In this document: positions 43,167 through 53,012 of the stretch, piece by piece
Layout: the number at the start of each line of letters is the position of its first letter
Position numbering within the stretch: position 1 is the stretch's first letter
Source of the DNA: Mactra quadrangularis
Lineage: Eukaryota; Mollusca; Bivalvia; Venerida; Mactridae
Direction of reading: 5' to 3'
NCBI GenBank assembly: GCA_025267735.1
Contig: CM046307.1
Span: 1 to 64,000 of the forward strand
DNA length: 64,000 nt
Notes under the pieces: generated by a model
What the model saw: the letters and a program-made list of their open reading frames with translations, nothing else
What the model was told of the DNA's origin: nothing
Databases searched by the model: none
Made by a program: the position numbers and the translations under genes

Positions 43167-44288
43167 ATGGCAGAGAAAGAAGTCCAAATTTCTAAAACTT
43201 CATCGGTTTCGGCCGTTAGTGGTAAGAAGCCCAATAGTTCTGGGTCTGGGAAGAGCTCGTCTTCTCAGTCATGCTCTCAAGATAAATCTTCAAAAGAGAC
43301 TGTTCCCAAAAAGGATGCCAGTAATTTGGAAATTCTAGAAATATTGAGAATTCTGAATAAAAATGTGACAGCCCAAGGCGAGAGACTGAATAAACAAGAT
43401 TCTAGGCTAGACGATATGATGTCTCACCTAAAAGAACTTGAGTATCATGAACCTGACTATGATGAAGATTGTTCGCAATCACAAAATGAGTTTGAAATTG
43501 AAGGTGAGGAGGACTCTTTGTATTTGGGTTCTAGCCAGAGTAATTTTTCTACTGAAAAACCAGAAACTATACCTTCTGAACAAAAGTCAGTGTTTAAATT
43601 GTTGTCTGACAAATTTAATCAGTCTGAACCAGTAGACTGTAGTGTACACCCAGACCTGGCTAACCTGGTAAATTCATCTTTTAGAAATGGTTTAAATGAT
43701 GATAAATGTGATGATTTACTTAAAGAAATTCATCGCCCAGAAAATTGTGATTCTCTGACTAAAACTAGAGTAAATCAGGGTATCTGGAGACTTTTGAAAA
43801 GTTGGACTCAAGCTGAGGATACCAAAATGTCATCAATTCAAAATGTTTTAGTTAAAGCCACTGTTAATATTGTCAAACTTGTGGAAAAATTAAGTTCAGC
43901 TGATAAAGATCATTTGGAGTTAGGAACCACAGCTATTGCTCTCCTTGGACATGCTTATAAGTTATTGAATCTAAAGAGAAGAGATTTACATAAAACTGAT
44001 TTGGATTCCAAGTATCATTACTTGGCATCAGCTAGTCTCCCCTACACTGACCTATTATATGGAGACGATAATGATGTGAACAACAATGTTCGTGAAATTA
44101 ATACAATGAACCGCATTGGAAGAGCTGTTGGACGTGGTGGCGGTGGTCCCATGAGAATTAGAGGACGTCGCTCCAGAGGAGGTCCATATTATCAGTATCA
44201 GCGTGGGTCAAGAGGTCGTGGTAAATTGTCAACTTCAGGATCACGCAGTGAGACCTCAAAAAACGTCAAAACACAGAAAAAGCAGTAG
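43167..44288 (+). CDS. DIRS Gag-like protein
   Basis: 373 codons from ATG 43167 to TAG 44286-44288. Residues 10-50 are Ser/Lys-rich, residues ~52-90 form a probable coiled coil, then comes an acidic stretch. The middle (~165-300) is a conserved-looking helical domain, and the C-terminus is Arg/Gly-rich with RGG repeats (GRGGGGPMRIRGRRSRGG), likely for RNA binding. The proposed role is to package the element's RNA. A canonical slippery heptamer lies eight codons before the stop (the stop is the ninth codon after it). The start is the only ATG near the beginning of the frame. Confidence 0.85.
   Translation: MAEKEVQISKTSSVSAVSGKKPNSSGSGKSSSSQSCSQDKSSKETVPKKDASNLEILEILRILNKNVTAQGERLNKQDSRLDDMMSHLKELEYHEPDYDEDCSQSQNEFEIEGEEDSLYLGSSQSNFSTEKPETIPSEQKSVFKLLSDKFNQSEPVDCSVHPDLANLVNSSFRNGLNDDKCDDLLKEIHRPENCDSLTKTRVNQGIWRLLKSWTQAEDTKMSSIQNVLVKATVNIVKLVEKLSSADKDHLELGTTAIALLGHAYKLLNLKRRDLHKTDLDSKYHYLASASLPYTDLLYGDDNDVNNNVREINTMNRIGRAVGRGGGGPMRIRGRRSRGGPYYQYQRGSRGRGKLSTSGSRSETSKNVKTQKKQ
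44258..44264 (+). promoter_or_regulatory. -1 ribosomal frameshift heptamer A AAA AAC
   Basis: In the gag frame the codons read TCA AAA AAC, so A AAA AAC is positioned exactly as in known -1 frameshift sites. A shift back by one base enters the frame that is open through 44285 into the RT ORF, which has no ATG of its own. A downstream stimulatory structure was not worked out. Confidence 0.7.
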
Positions 44289-46324
44289 AGGTTAGTACCT
44301 TTTGTGCTGGTAGATTGAAAGATTTTGTCGAAAATTGGAAAGAAATAACCTCTGATAAAAATGTTTTGGATATTGTTCAACATTGCCATATTGATTTTGA
44401 GCATGGTCAAAATCCTGTATGTTCTTCATGTCCCAATTACAATTTTAATGAACATGATAAATTAGTCATTTCTAATGAAATAGAAAATTTACTAAAGTTG
44501 GGTGTTATTGAGCAGGTTGAACATCATCCAAATGAGTTTATCAGTCCAATTTTTGCTATTCCAAAGAAATCTTCTGGTGAATATAGAATGATTTTGAATC
44601 TAAAAAATTTAAATCAGTTTGTTGAATATCATCATTTCAAAATTGATACATTTGAATCAGCCTTAAAATTAGTAAAGCCTGACATGTTTTTTGCTAGTAC
44701 TGATATACGTCATGGCTATTATAGTATTCCTATAGCCAAAGAAGATCAGGTAAAATTTAGATTTTATCATGAGGGAAAAATTTACCAGTATAAGGTTTTA
44801 CCTCAAGGGTTTTCTAGTGCGCCAAGAATATTTACTAAGCTCATGAAACCTGTTTATGCTTCTCTGCGCATGCTTGGACATACAATATCTGGGTATATTG
44901 ATGATTCATTATTGATGGGTGACACTTATGAAGAATGTGCTCAAAATGTTAAAGATACAGTTAAGTTAAAAACTGATCTTGGATTTTATATTCATGAAAA
45001 GAAATCTGTTTTAATTCCATCAAAGCAAATTACCTTTTTAGGTTTTGTCATCGATTCTGAAAAAATGATAGTATCTCTTCCTATTGATAAAAGAGAAAGA
45101 ATTGTTCAAGCATGTGTGGATTTGTATAATCAGAAAAAATCAAAAATTCGTTGTGTTGCTCAAGTTTTGGGGCTCATGATTTCATCCTTTTCAGCCGTTG
45201 AATTTGGACCTTTGTTTTACAGGAATACTGAAAGGGCAAAAATACTTGCACTCAAGTATCATGCAGGTGACTATGAGTCTTTAATGTTCATCACATCTGA
45301 AATAAAAGATGAACTAGCTTGGTGGATTAAAAATTTGCATTGTCAAAAAAGAGACATCTTTCATTGTAATCCAAATCTAGTGATCACTTGTGATGCTTCT
45401 CTAAAAGGTTGGGGTGCCCTATGTGAAAATGTCCAAATTGGCGGCCGTTGGGCTGATCATGAGATCCAAAACCATATCAATTACTTAGAATTGCTTGCTA
45501 TCAGTTTTTCATTGAGATCATTTTGCAAAGATAAAAGTAATATACATGTTCAAATTAGGTCAGATAATTCATGTGCGGTTGCATATGTTCAGAATATGGG
45601 TGGCAAAATTGCTTCCTTGAATAATTTGGCCCACCAGATTTGGATGTGGTCTATTACTAAGAACATTTGGTTGTCAGCAATTCATGTATCAGGTAGTTTA
45701 AATGAAGCAGATAGTGCTTCAAGGCTCTTCAATGAGAATGTTGAATGGAAATTGAATGAGGCCATTTTTCATGATTTAGTTAATACATTTGGATTACCTG
45801 AAATTGATATGTTTGCTTCAAGACTTAATTGTCAGTTAGAACGTTATGTTTCTTGGAAGCCAGATCCTAATGCTGAGGATGTTGATGCTTTTTCTGTGTG
45901 TTGGAGTAACAAATATATATATTGTTTTCCTCCTTTCAGTTTGATGAGCAGAGTGCTCAAGAAGGTCATAGAAGACCAAGCAGATGTTTTACTGGTGGCG
46001 CCTTTTTGGACAACTCAAAACTTTTACACCAGGATTCTGGAACTTCTGACTCAAGATCCATTCATTTTGAAGGTGGGTCCAAGGACCTTGTTATCTCAAA
46101 CTCAGAAGATGCACCCATTGGTAAACAAACTACATTTGATGCTATGTCGCATATCAGGCGATCCTATCAAGTCAGAAAACTATCGGAAAAATCTATTGAC
46201 ATCATTATGTCATCGTGGCGAAAATCAACTCAAAAACAATATTCCACGTATATTAACAGATGGATTTTGTTCTGTAATAAAAGGGAAATTGATACAATTC
46301 AAGCCCCTGTACAATTCATCATAG
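44265..46324 (+). CDS. DIRS reverse transcriptase / RNase H (with methyltransferase-like tail)
   Basis: The frame is open from the frameshift site; the first unique residues follow the gag stop. Numbering from the TTG at 44315, RT motifs include RMILNLKNLN (~91-100), the first catalytic Asp in STDIRHGYYSIP (~130) and YIDD (194-197). RNase H follows with ITCDASLKGWGA (D360), NYLELLAI (E392), RSDNSCAVAYV (D417) and NEADSASR (D466). The region ~494-560 (EIDMFASR, W-x-PDP, CFPPFS) matches the block that DIRS elements share and that has been compared with Dam-like methyltransferases. The last 400 bp overlap the recombinase gene. Confidence 0.9.
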
Positions 46325-47118
46325 AATTTCTTACAGAGTTGTTTGATTCTGGTTTAAGTTATGAAACATTAAATACTGCCAGAAGCGCCTTATCAAGTTT
46401 ATGTGAAAAACAAGATGGTTACGCCGTGGGATGTCATCCATTAATTGTAAGATTTTTAGCTGGAGTTTATAATTTGAGACCCACTAAACCTAAATATGTG
46501 GAAACTTGGGATGTTTCAAAGGTTTTAAGTTATCTTAAGACGCTGTCACCAGTAGAAAAATTAAGTTTAAAACTTTTGACTTTTAAATTTGTTATGTTGT
46601 GTGCATTGACTCAGGCAAGTCGATCACATTCTTTATCATGTTTGTCTATTGAAAATATGAAAAGAGAGAATGACTCTATTACATTGTATTATAGTGGGTT
46701 GTTAAAACAATCTAGGAAGGGTAAAGTGAACCCTACTGTTACTTTTGTTAAATATTTGCCGGATAGCAACATTTGTGTATATAGTACGCTTTGTGAATAC
46801 TTAAAACGGACTGAATCACTTCGTGGTGAAGAAAAGTGTTTAATAATCAGTTACATTAAACCGTATGGTCATGTTTGTTCCACTTCAATTAGTCGATGGA
46901 TAAAGACAGTTATGAAAAATAGTGGTATTGACATAGAAAAATTCAATTCTCACAGTACTAGAGGAGCTTCTTCTTCTAAAGCCAAGTTGAGTGGTATTCC
47001 TGTTTCGGATATATTGAAAGTTGCTGGTTGGGCATCAGATGTAACGTTTGCTCGGTTTTATGATAAACCTATTGAACCACAGAGACAAGATTCATTCCAG
47101 AATGCTGTTTTACAGTGA
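45922..47118 (+). CDS. DIRS tyrosine recombinase
   Basis: 398 codons overlapping the RT/RNase H gene in another frame. The N-terminal SAM-like core-binding region spans ~85-190. The catalytic domain shows Arg234 (TQASRSHSL), His344-x2-Arg347 (HSTRGAS), the GW at 369-370 and the nucleophile Tyr380 (FARFYDKPI), a complete R..H-x-x-R..Y set. It integrates the circular DNA. The frame opens with a non-ATG codon and the first ATG is near residue 75, so the true start or a splice is undetermined. A pyrimidine-rich tract ending in CAG lies at 45925-45940. Confidence 0.9.
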   Translation: MFSSFQFDEQSAQEGHRRPSRCFTGGAFLDNSKLLHQDSGTSDSRSIHFEGGSKDLVISNSEDAPIGKQTTFDAMSHIRRSYQVRKLSEKSIDIIMSSWRKSTQKQYSTYINRWILFCNKREIDTIQAPVQFIIEFLTELFDSGLSYETLNTARSALSSLCEKQDGYAVGCHPLIVRFLAGVYNLRPTKPKYVETWDVSKVLSYLKTLSPVEKLSLKLLTFKFVMLCALTQASRSHSLSCLSIENMKRENDSITLYYSGLLKQSRKGKVNPTVTFVKYLPDSNICVYSTLCEYLKRTESLRGEEKCLIISYIKPYGHVCSTSISRWIKTVMKNSGIDIEKFNSHSTRGASSSKAKLSGIPVSDILKVAGWASDVTFARFYDKPIEPQRQDSFQNAVLQ

Positions 47119-47199
47119 TTGAAAGTAAGGTAACAAATTGTTACTTATTCAATTTTTGTGTTTCATGGGCAAGGAAGATTAATTCTTTTGCTTTGAAGT

Positions 47200-47318
47200 C
47201 TCATTTGACCCTGAAATAGTATGACGTAATAGAATCCCCCAAACAAACAAGACTTACCTGTAAGTTGATGTTTGGTTGAGATTCTATCTAGTCATATTAC
47301 TATTGAAGGGATCAAATG
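47200..47318. repeat. DIRS internal complementary region
   Basis: The left half complements the left terminus, the right half complements the right terminus, and they overlap on AAT at 47233-47235. It acts as the template joining the two ends during replication, in the accepted DIRS model. Confidence 0.88.
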
Positions 47319-47434
47319 CCCTCCCTTGCCCTACCCTGTTTATGATTATGTTTTCTAAAATCAGTTTTTTGGGATTATTTAGCCATTTGATCCCTTCTAG
47401 GAATTATATTCCTTGCCTTTTTTCCTGCTTTAAA

Positions 47435-47565
47435 TACTGATTTATGTTAAACGAATGTAGTATAGTCACGTGTACATCTCATTTGATCCCTTCAATAGTA
47501 ATATGACTAGATAGAATCTCAACCAAACATCAACTTACAGGTAAGTCTTGTTTGTTTGGGGGATT
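47435..47565. repeat. DIRS right inverted terminal repeat and extension
   Basis: Begins TACTGATTTATGTTAAACG, the complement of the left repeat's inner end. It extends through CTCAACCAAACATCAACTTA to GGGGGATT, the outer 86 bp being the inverted copy of 47233-47318. Confidence 0.88.
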
Positions 47566-48830
47566 ATAATGGTAGTTTTGAGCTGTTCTTGGCGGTGTTT
47601 ATAATCATTATGGTAGTTTTGAGCTGTTCTTGGCGATGTTTATAATTATAATGGTAGTTTTGTGTCGTTCTTGACTATGTTTATAATTATAATGGTAGTT
47701 TTGAGCTGTTCTTGGCGGTGTTTATAATCATTATGGTAGTTTTGAGCTGTTCTTGGCGATGTTTATAATTATAATGGTAGTTTTGTGTCGTTCTTGGCGA
47801 TGTTTATAATCATTATGGCAGGTTTTGGCTGTTCTTGGCGGTGTTTATAATCATTATGGTAGTTTTGAGCTGTTTTTGGCGATGTTTATAATTATAATGG
47901 TAGTTTGTGTTGTTTTTGGCGATGTTTATAATTATAATGGTAGTTTTGAGCTGTTCTTGGCGATGTTTTTAATCATTATGGTAGTTTTGTGTTGTTCTTG
48001 GCGATGTTTATAAAAATATAATGGTAGTTTTGTGTTGTTCTTGACTACGTTTATAATTATAATGGTAGTTTTGAGCTGTTCTTGGCGATGTTTTTAATCA
48101 CTATGGTAGTTTTGTGTTGATCTTGGCGATGTTTATAAAAATATAATGGTAGTTTTGTGTTGTTCTTGACTACGTTTATAATTATAATGGTAGTTTTGAG
48201 CTGTTCTTGGCGGTGTTTATAATTATTATGGTAGTTTTGAGCTGTTCTTGGCAATGTTTATAATCATTATGGTATTTTTGAGCTGTTCTTGGCGATGTTT
48301 ATAATTATAATGGTAGTTTTGTGTTGTTCTTGACTATGTTTATAATTATAATGGTAGTTTTGTGTTGTTCTTGACTATGTTTGTAATCATTATGGTAGTT
48401 TTGTGTTGTTCTTGGCGATGTTTATAATTATGATACTTGTAGTAGGAGTATTGAGTTGTTCTTGGTGATGTTAATAATCAAAATGGTAGTTTTGAGCTGT
48501 TCTTGGCGATGTTTATAATTATGACAGTAGTTTTGAGCTGTTCTTGGTGATGTTTATAACCATAGTGTTAGTTTTGTGTTGTTCTTGGTGATGTTTATAA
48601 CCATAGAGTTAGTTTTGTGTTGTTTTTGGCGATGTTTATAACCATAGTGTTAGTTTTGTGTTGTGCATTGCGATGTTTACAACCATACTGTTAGTTTTGT
48701 GTTGTTCCTGGCGATGTTTATAACCATAGTGTTAGTTTTGAGCTGTTCTTGGTAATGTTTATAATGATAAAGGTCGTTTTGAGTTGTTCTTGGTGATGTT
48801 TATAATGATGACAGTAGTTTTTAGTCAATC
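47566..48830. repeat. ~41-bp satellite array, right of DIRS insertion
   Basis: About 30 units of a 40-45-bp sequence with GTAGTTTTG(A/T)G(C/T)TGTTCTTGGCGATGTTTATAAT-type composition, alternating TAATTATAATG and TAATCATTATG spacers. Higher-order pairing (two- and three-unit periods) is visible between 47580 and 48250. Short reading frames rich in Ile and Val are by-products. Confidence 0.93.
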
Positions 48831-49087
48831 GACCTATTAATAGCGTTTTCAGTAAACCAAGTTTAAAATTGAAAACAGATGATGCACTATATGGTTTAGA
48901 CTTTCACATTGTTATCTACAAATAAAAAAGAACAGGGTAAAAATGCAATATACTACTGTGTCTATTGTACATCGTTTACTAAGTACGAGTATTGTGAAAA
49001 TAGACACGTATTCTCAAACTGCACCCAACGGATATATTTATATATATTTTTTGAAAACAATATTATTTGGACTTTAATTTATGAATC
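48831..49087. other. spacer upstream of the single-exon gene
   Basis: AT-rich and without repeats I recognise. It contains the presumed promoter of the downstream gene. Confidence 0.4.
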
Positions 49088-49095
49088 TATATAAA
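49088..49095 (+). promoter_or_regulatory. TATA box candidate
   Basis: TATATAAA lies 27 bp before the first in-frame ATG (49115). That spacing would give an almost leaderless mRNA if it is used. Confidence 0.4.
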
Positions 49096-49114
49096 GTTTG
49101 ATTGTTCGGTGATT

Positions 49115-49984
49115 ATGATGGAGGATATAGACAGATCTGAATGGGGAGCACCTAAAACAAGCACAGCAATGCTAGACGAATATTGGGAGAAACTTTTAAA
49201 GAAAACACACCGCAACGAAGAAGAAGAAATTAAGTTTTTTCTTCACTGCACAACTTTGAATGGTAAAAAGTCTATACTAGAATGCGGACGACTGAATGGC
49301 GGAGCAACAACGCTTCCGGACAGAGCACCGCTAGCTAGTTGTATGGGAATAAAAGGTATATGGTTTGCAATATCTCCCCGAGAGTTACCTAGACGATCAC
49401 CGTATGGTACACAGAGAATAAAGCTTAGTGTAAGAAATATCATGACCTACCTTGGTAGACCAATAGACAACAACGTGTTGGACGAGGATGATTGCTGGGA
49501 TGCGACAGAAGTCGATCAGGAAACAGAAAAAGAAAAGAAAGGCAAGACGAAAGGCAACAAAAACAAGAAAGGCCATAAAAAGGCGCAAAGTCATCTAAAG
49601 CGACAGAAAGAGTGTTATTCGAAACACAAGTCAGCAGAAAAGCCAAAGCCACAATTATCACAACCGATGTTGTTCTTTGAGAATGCTCATTACTATGGAA
49701 ACAACCAATACGTTCGTCTGCTCCTGATACATCCAGACGACCCTAATGTTGCATGGTGTCAGGCGTTTTGTAAAGAGTTGGATATAATAGATAATCCTTT
49801 CCTTCAATTTCTAAATGGTCGTATCTACACACAAAGGAAAGGGAAGAACCCTTACTTAAGTGTATTTGTGGAAGTTCTCGTTGTTGGTGACATAGTGTTC
49901 AATGATCTGATAGAACAACCAGAGTGGGACGAAGTTGGAACAATGACACGTGCTGGATTCGATCCGAAAAATGGAATATGCTAA
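49115..49984 (+). CDS. single-exon protein of unknown family, possible ADP-ribosyltransferase-like fold
   Basis: An intact ORF of about 289 residues with ATG at 49115 or 49118 and stop TAA at 49982. No signal peptide or membrane segment is visible. Residues ~38-95 read FFLHCTTLNGKKSILECGR ... KGIWFAISPRE. A Lys-rich, low-complexity insert spans ~130-180. Near the end comes YLSVFVEVLVVGDI. A His in the first strand, an I-L-x-x-G-R turn, a G-I-W-F strand and a Glu in a late E-V-L-V strand recall the order in DarT/KptA-type ADP-ribosyltransferases. I infer this from pattern only and do not recognise an orthologue. Being intronless between two retroelements it could be a retrogene, but the frame is intact and a TATA-like box precedes it. 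Confidence 0.7.
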   Translation: MMEDIDRSEWGAPKTSTAMLDEYWEKLLKKTHRNEEEEIKFFLHCTTLNGKKSILECGRLNGGATTLPDRAPLASCMGIKGIWFAISPRELPRRSPYGTQRIKLSVRNIMTYLGRPIDNNVLDEDDCWDATEVDQETEKEKKGKTKGNKNKKGHKKAQSHLKRQKECYSKHKSAEKPKPQLSQPMLFFENAHYYGNNQYVRLLLIHPDDPNVAWCQAFCKELDIIDNPFLQFLNGRIYTQRKGKNPYLSVFVEVLVVGDIVFNDLIEQPEWDEVGTMTRAGFDPKNGIC

Positions 49985-50307
49985 TATTTTTTTTAAAAAC
50001 AATTACATGATCAGATCTTAACTATTCAATATATACATATATATTTATAATTCACTATTTATTTTTTCAAAGACTCATATTTAACCGTGTTTTGAATTAA
50101 TGTAAGATGTAACAATTGATTATCAAAGATATCAAATGTAGTGGCCAGTTTTCTATGGATAGCGCTAGCTATCGCCTTGTCCTCTGGTATCCTTTCAGTT
50201 CCAACTTATGAGAAATCGAATTGAGAGTACTAGGGCATAGGAGACGAAGCGCTAGCTTGTAAATTCCTTAGAAAACTTGACACAGCCTTTCATATTGTTT
50301 GTATATG
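49985..50307. other. spacer between the single-exon gene and the gypsy element
   Basis: AT-rich, possible 3' UTR. No clear AATAAA close to the stop. It ends with TATG, the target duplication of the LTR element. Confidence 0.45.
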
Positions 50308-52121
50308 TGTAGCGAAAACTCCTTCTTGTATTTTTAGCAAAGTAAGAGTACTGGTAGCAGAGTGATTAGTCTAAAAAGAAAGGGGTGGCTACAAGGGTTC
50401 GCCTGGTCCCGGCTATATATAGTATAATCTCATATGAAATATGACTAAGACATAACAGAGGCAAAAGTTCAATTTAATAACTTTTATTTTTGAACAATAA
50501 AATAAAGAGTTATGGTACAAACATGAACAATCAAATGTTATTTATATGTAAGAACACAGCTTTTCTATAATATCGATCAGGAATAAAGAAGACAAGTTTA
50601 TTTTACCGAGCACTCAAAGTTTATTTCAGACCAAATCAAACCCTCGCGTAAAGTAAGTATAAAATATACCACACTTAACAGAAAAACACTAAGTTCAAAT
50701 TATACCCGAGACGCGTTGAATTCACTAACTGTAAAATAAACCACACTTAATAGAAAAACACCAAGTTCAAATTATACCCGAGATGCGTTGAAATCACTAA
50801 CTATAAAATATACCACTCTTAACAGAAAAACACTAAGTTCAAATTATACCCGAGACGCGTTGAATTCACTAACTATAAAATATACCACACTTAACAGAAA
50901 AACACTAAGTTCAAATTATACCCGAGACGCGTTGAATTCACTAACTGTAAAATATACCACACTTAATAGAAAAACACCAAGTTCAAATTATACCCGAGAT
51001 GCGTTGAAATCACTAACTATAAAATATACCACACTCAACAGAAAAACACTAAGTTCAAATTATACCCGAGACGCGTTGAATTCACTAAGTATAAAATTAA
51101 CCACACTTTTAATACCTTAGGTATAAATTATAACGCGCACAAAATGACTAAGTTTAAATTATACCCTAGACACGTTAAATTCATTAAGTATAAAATTAAC
51201 AACACTTTAAATACCTTAGGTATAAATTATAACGCGCACAATATGACTAAGTTTAAATTATACCCTAGACACGTTAAATTCACTAAGTATAAAATTAACC
51301 ACACTTTTAATACCTTAGGTATAAATTATAACGCGCACAAAATGACTAAGTTTAAATTATACCCTAGACACGTTAACTTCATTAAGTATAAACTATACCA
51401 CACTTTAAATACCCTAGGTATAAATTATACCGCACTAGATAAAAGGAAACACTAAGTCCGAAATATACCCCTAACACAAAAAATATACCTCAGTCTCCAT
51501 ACTTGACACACAGGGGATCACCCACACTGATTCCCAAGAAAAATCAATACTCCCGCCTTATATACGCAGAGCGTGATGACGTCATAAATATGACGAGAGC
51601 GTTCAGCAATGGCGGACTTGAACGCGGAAGTAAACACTATTTTCAAACATCGGACGCTGATTTAGAAGTATGACGGTAATTCTAAGGTGGGTTTTAACCT
51701 TAAATCGCAAGTTTAGCATGTTAAGTTTGTATTTAAAACAAATATATTCAATAGAGTTCATATTTTATATAATCTGGAACAAAGAAATGAAAGTAACTTG
51801 TTCTCGAACCGCAGCTCTTGTCGTATTGGAACAGTGTTGACAGACAAAAAAAAAACGGTATTCTTGGTGGGTTTGTGCTCGGTAATTTCAATTTACAAGA
51901 TAAATAACATATACATTATGTTAACAACTAAACGTCATACCTAAAAATGCTACTCAACAATGCTTAGAACAACAACAAACATAATACCCTGCTAACGAAA
52001 GTGGGTGGGGTAACAAAAAAAAAATATTCTAAAATATATACAAGACATAGGCATTATTATTTATGCACCAACATAAAACTAAAGTAGTATAATAAGACCA
52101 TGGTTTGTTACATTTGTTACA
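50308..52121 (-). repeat. 3' LTR (1814 bp) with internal minisatellites
   Basis: Contains about six 72-bp units (landmark CCCGAGACGCG, ~50660-51110) and about three 99-bp units (landmark ACGCGCACAA, ~51120-51430). The promoter core is at 51556-51584. A TTTATT (AATAAA on the minus strand) lies at about 50483, in a segment missing from the other LTR. Confidence 0.9.
51556..51584 (-). promoter_or_regulatory. LTR promoter core: CRE-like palindrome plus TATA box (3' LTR)
   Basis: On the minus strand TGACGTCA (51577-51584) is followed about 11-15 bp downstream by TATATAAGG (about 51556-51564). TGACGTCA is the CREB/ATF site. Confidence 0.65.
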
Positions 52122-53012
52122 TTGCCCCCGTCCACTTAAGTTTTGGTCCCTAAAACGGATAAATGATCATGCCATACATATAAGAGAATATAAAACAGCA
52201 ATAAATCAGCAAATATATAGAGCCAGGATTCTAACCTGTACTGATGATCAAACGATATCTTGAATATGTATCCAAGGAACAAAAAAAATGCAAACTTTTA
52301 TTGTACATATTAATATCATTGTGCTCTTACTTAAAAAAAAATACAACATATATTTAAGAGCACTTATTTATGAACAAACTCCAATAATACTAATAAAACT
52401 CTCTGTACTGACATCAGCATAAATTCTCAACCAACATATTTAAGTGTCTAAGTTAATAGAATTTACACCTACGGACATTTTATATTAAGCAAAATAATAA
52501 TTCCAACTAGAACTAGCTAAAAAGAATAAATGCTATACATAAAAACAACATAGTAGTGACAAGACATACGAATATTAACAGGGTGTTGGTTAGAGTATAT
52601 TTCAAGTTTATCACTCTAAATAATGAATTAACTATGATAAAATGGAGCATTACATCAGTACAGACAATAATAACACTCTAGAATAACAATTAAGAACAAA
52701 CAAATCAATAAGAGTGTCAAACATTTTAAACAAATTACAAACATGTTTTTAGAAATATAAGTGCCATACAAAAATATTAACCATAGCGAAAATCAATAAT
52801 AACCTCATGTATACCCCTAACATATTTACACCTCATTTCTACATGCTAAAAGAATTTACTAAGTTTCAACAAAGTGGAATATATGGATAGGCTATATATG
52901 CCGGCTTTACAGAATAAACTGTACATACCGTCGAGCATTACTAAGAGGGCATGGAAGACGGCCAACATGATAAACATCATTACAGAAGAGGTAAGTCATA
53001 CACTCAATTTTA
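52122..53012. other. non-coding stretch between accessory ORF and 3' LTR
   Basis: AT-rich, no ORF. Adjacent to the LTR (52122-52131) the minus strand reads CGGGGGCAA, a short purine-rich tract suitable as the plus-strand primer. Splice-like signals occur just after the ORF: GTAAGT at about 53057, a pyrimidine tract with TTAG near 52947 and GTATGT near 52931. Confidence 0.5.

Larger units (their letters stand above)
42739..47565 (+). mobile_element. complete DIRS-like tyrosine-recombinase retrotransposon
   Basis: 4827 bp. Inverted terminal repeats share a core (AAATGAGATGTACACGTGAC...) at 42739-42817 and 47435-47565. An internal complementary region follows the last gene: 47200-47235 complements the left tip (42739-42774), and 47233-47318 complements the right tip (47480-47565). 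The two meet on a shared AAT, the design that lets DIRS elements regenerate their ends through a circle. Three genes (gag, RT/RNase H, tyrosine recombinase) are intact. Both element ends carry ATT and there is no target duplication, as expected for recombinase-mediated insertion. Confidence 0.92.

Noticed and set aside
45925..45940. Splice acceptor before the DIRS recombinase
   Set aside because: The pyrimidine tract encodes the conserved CFPPFS motif of the overlapping RT/RNase H tail, so it can be explained without splicing. Kept only as a remark in that entry.
47825..48254. Small proteins in the region right of the DIRS element
   Set aside because: They follow the period of the 41-bp satellite and have no other support.
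50788..51455. Reading frames with 24- and 33-residue repeats
   Set aside because: They are translations of the 72-bp and 99-bp minisatellites inside the LTR, with a length divisible by three. The same holds at 60288-60989.
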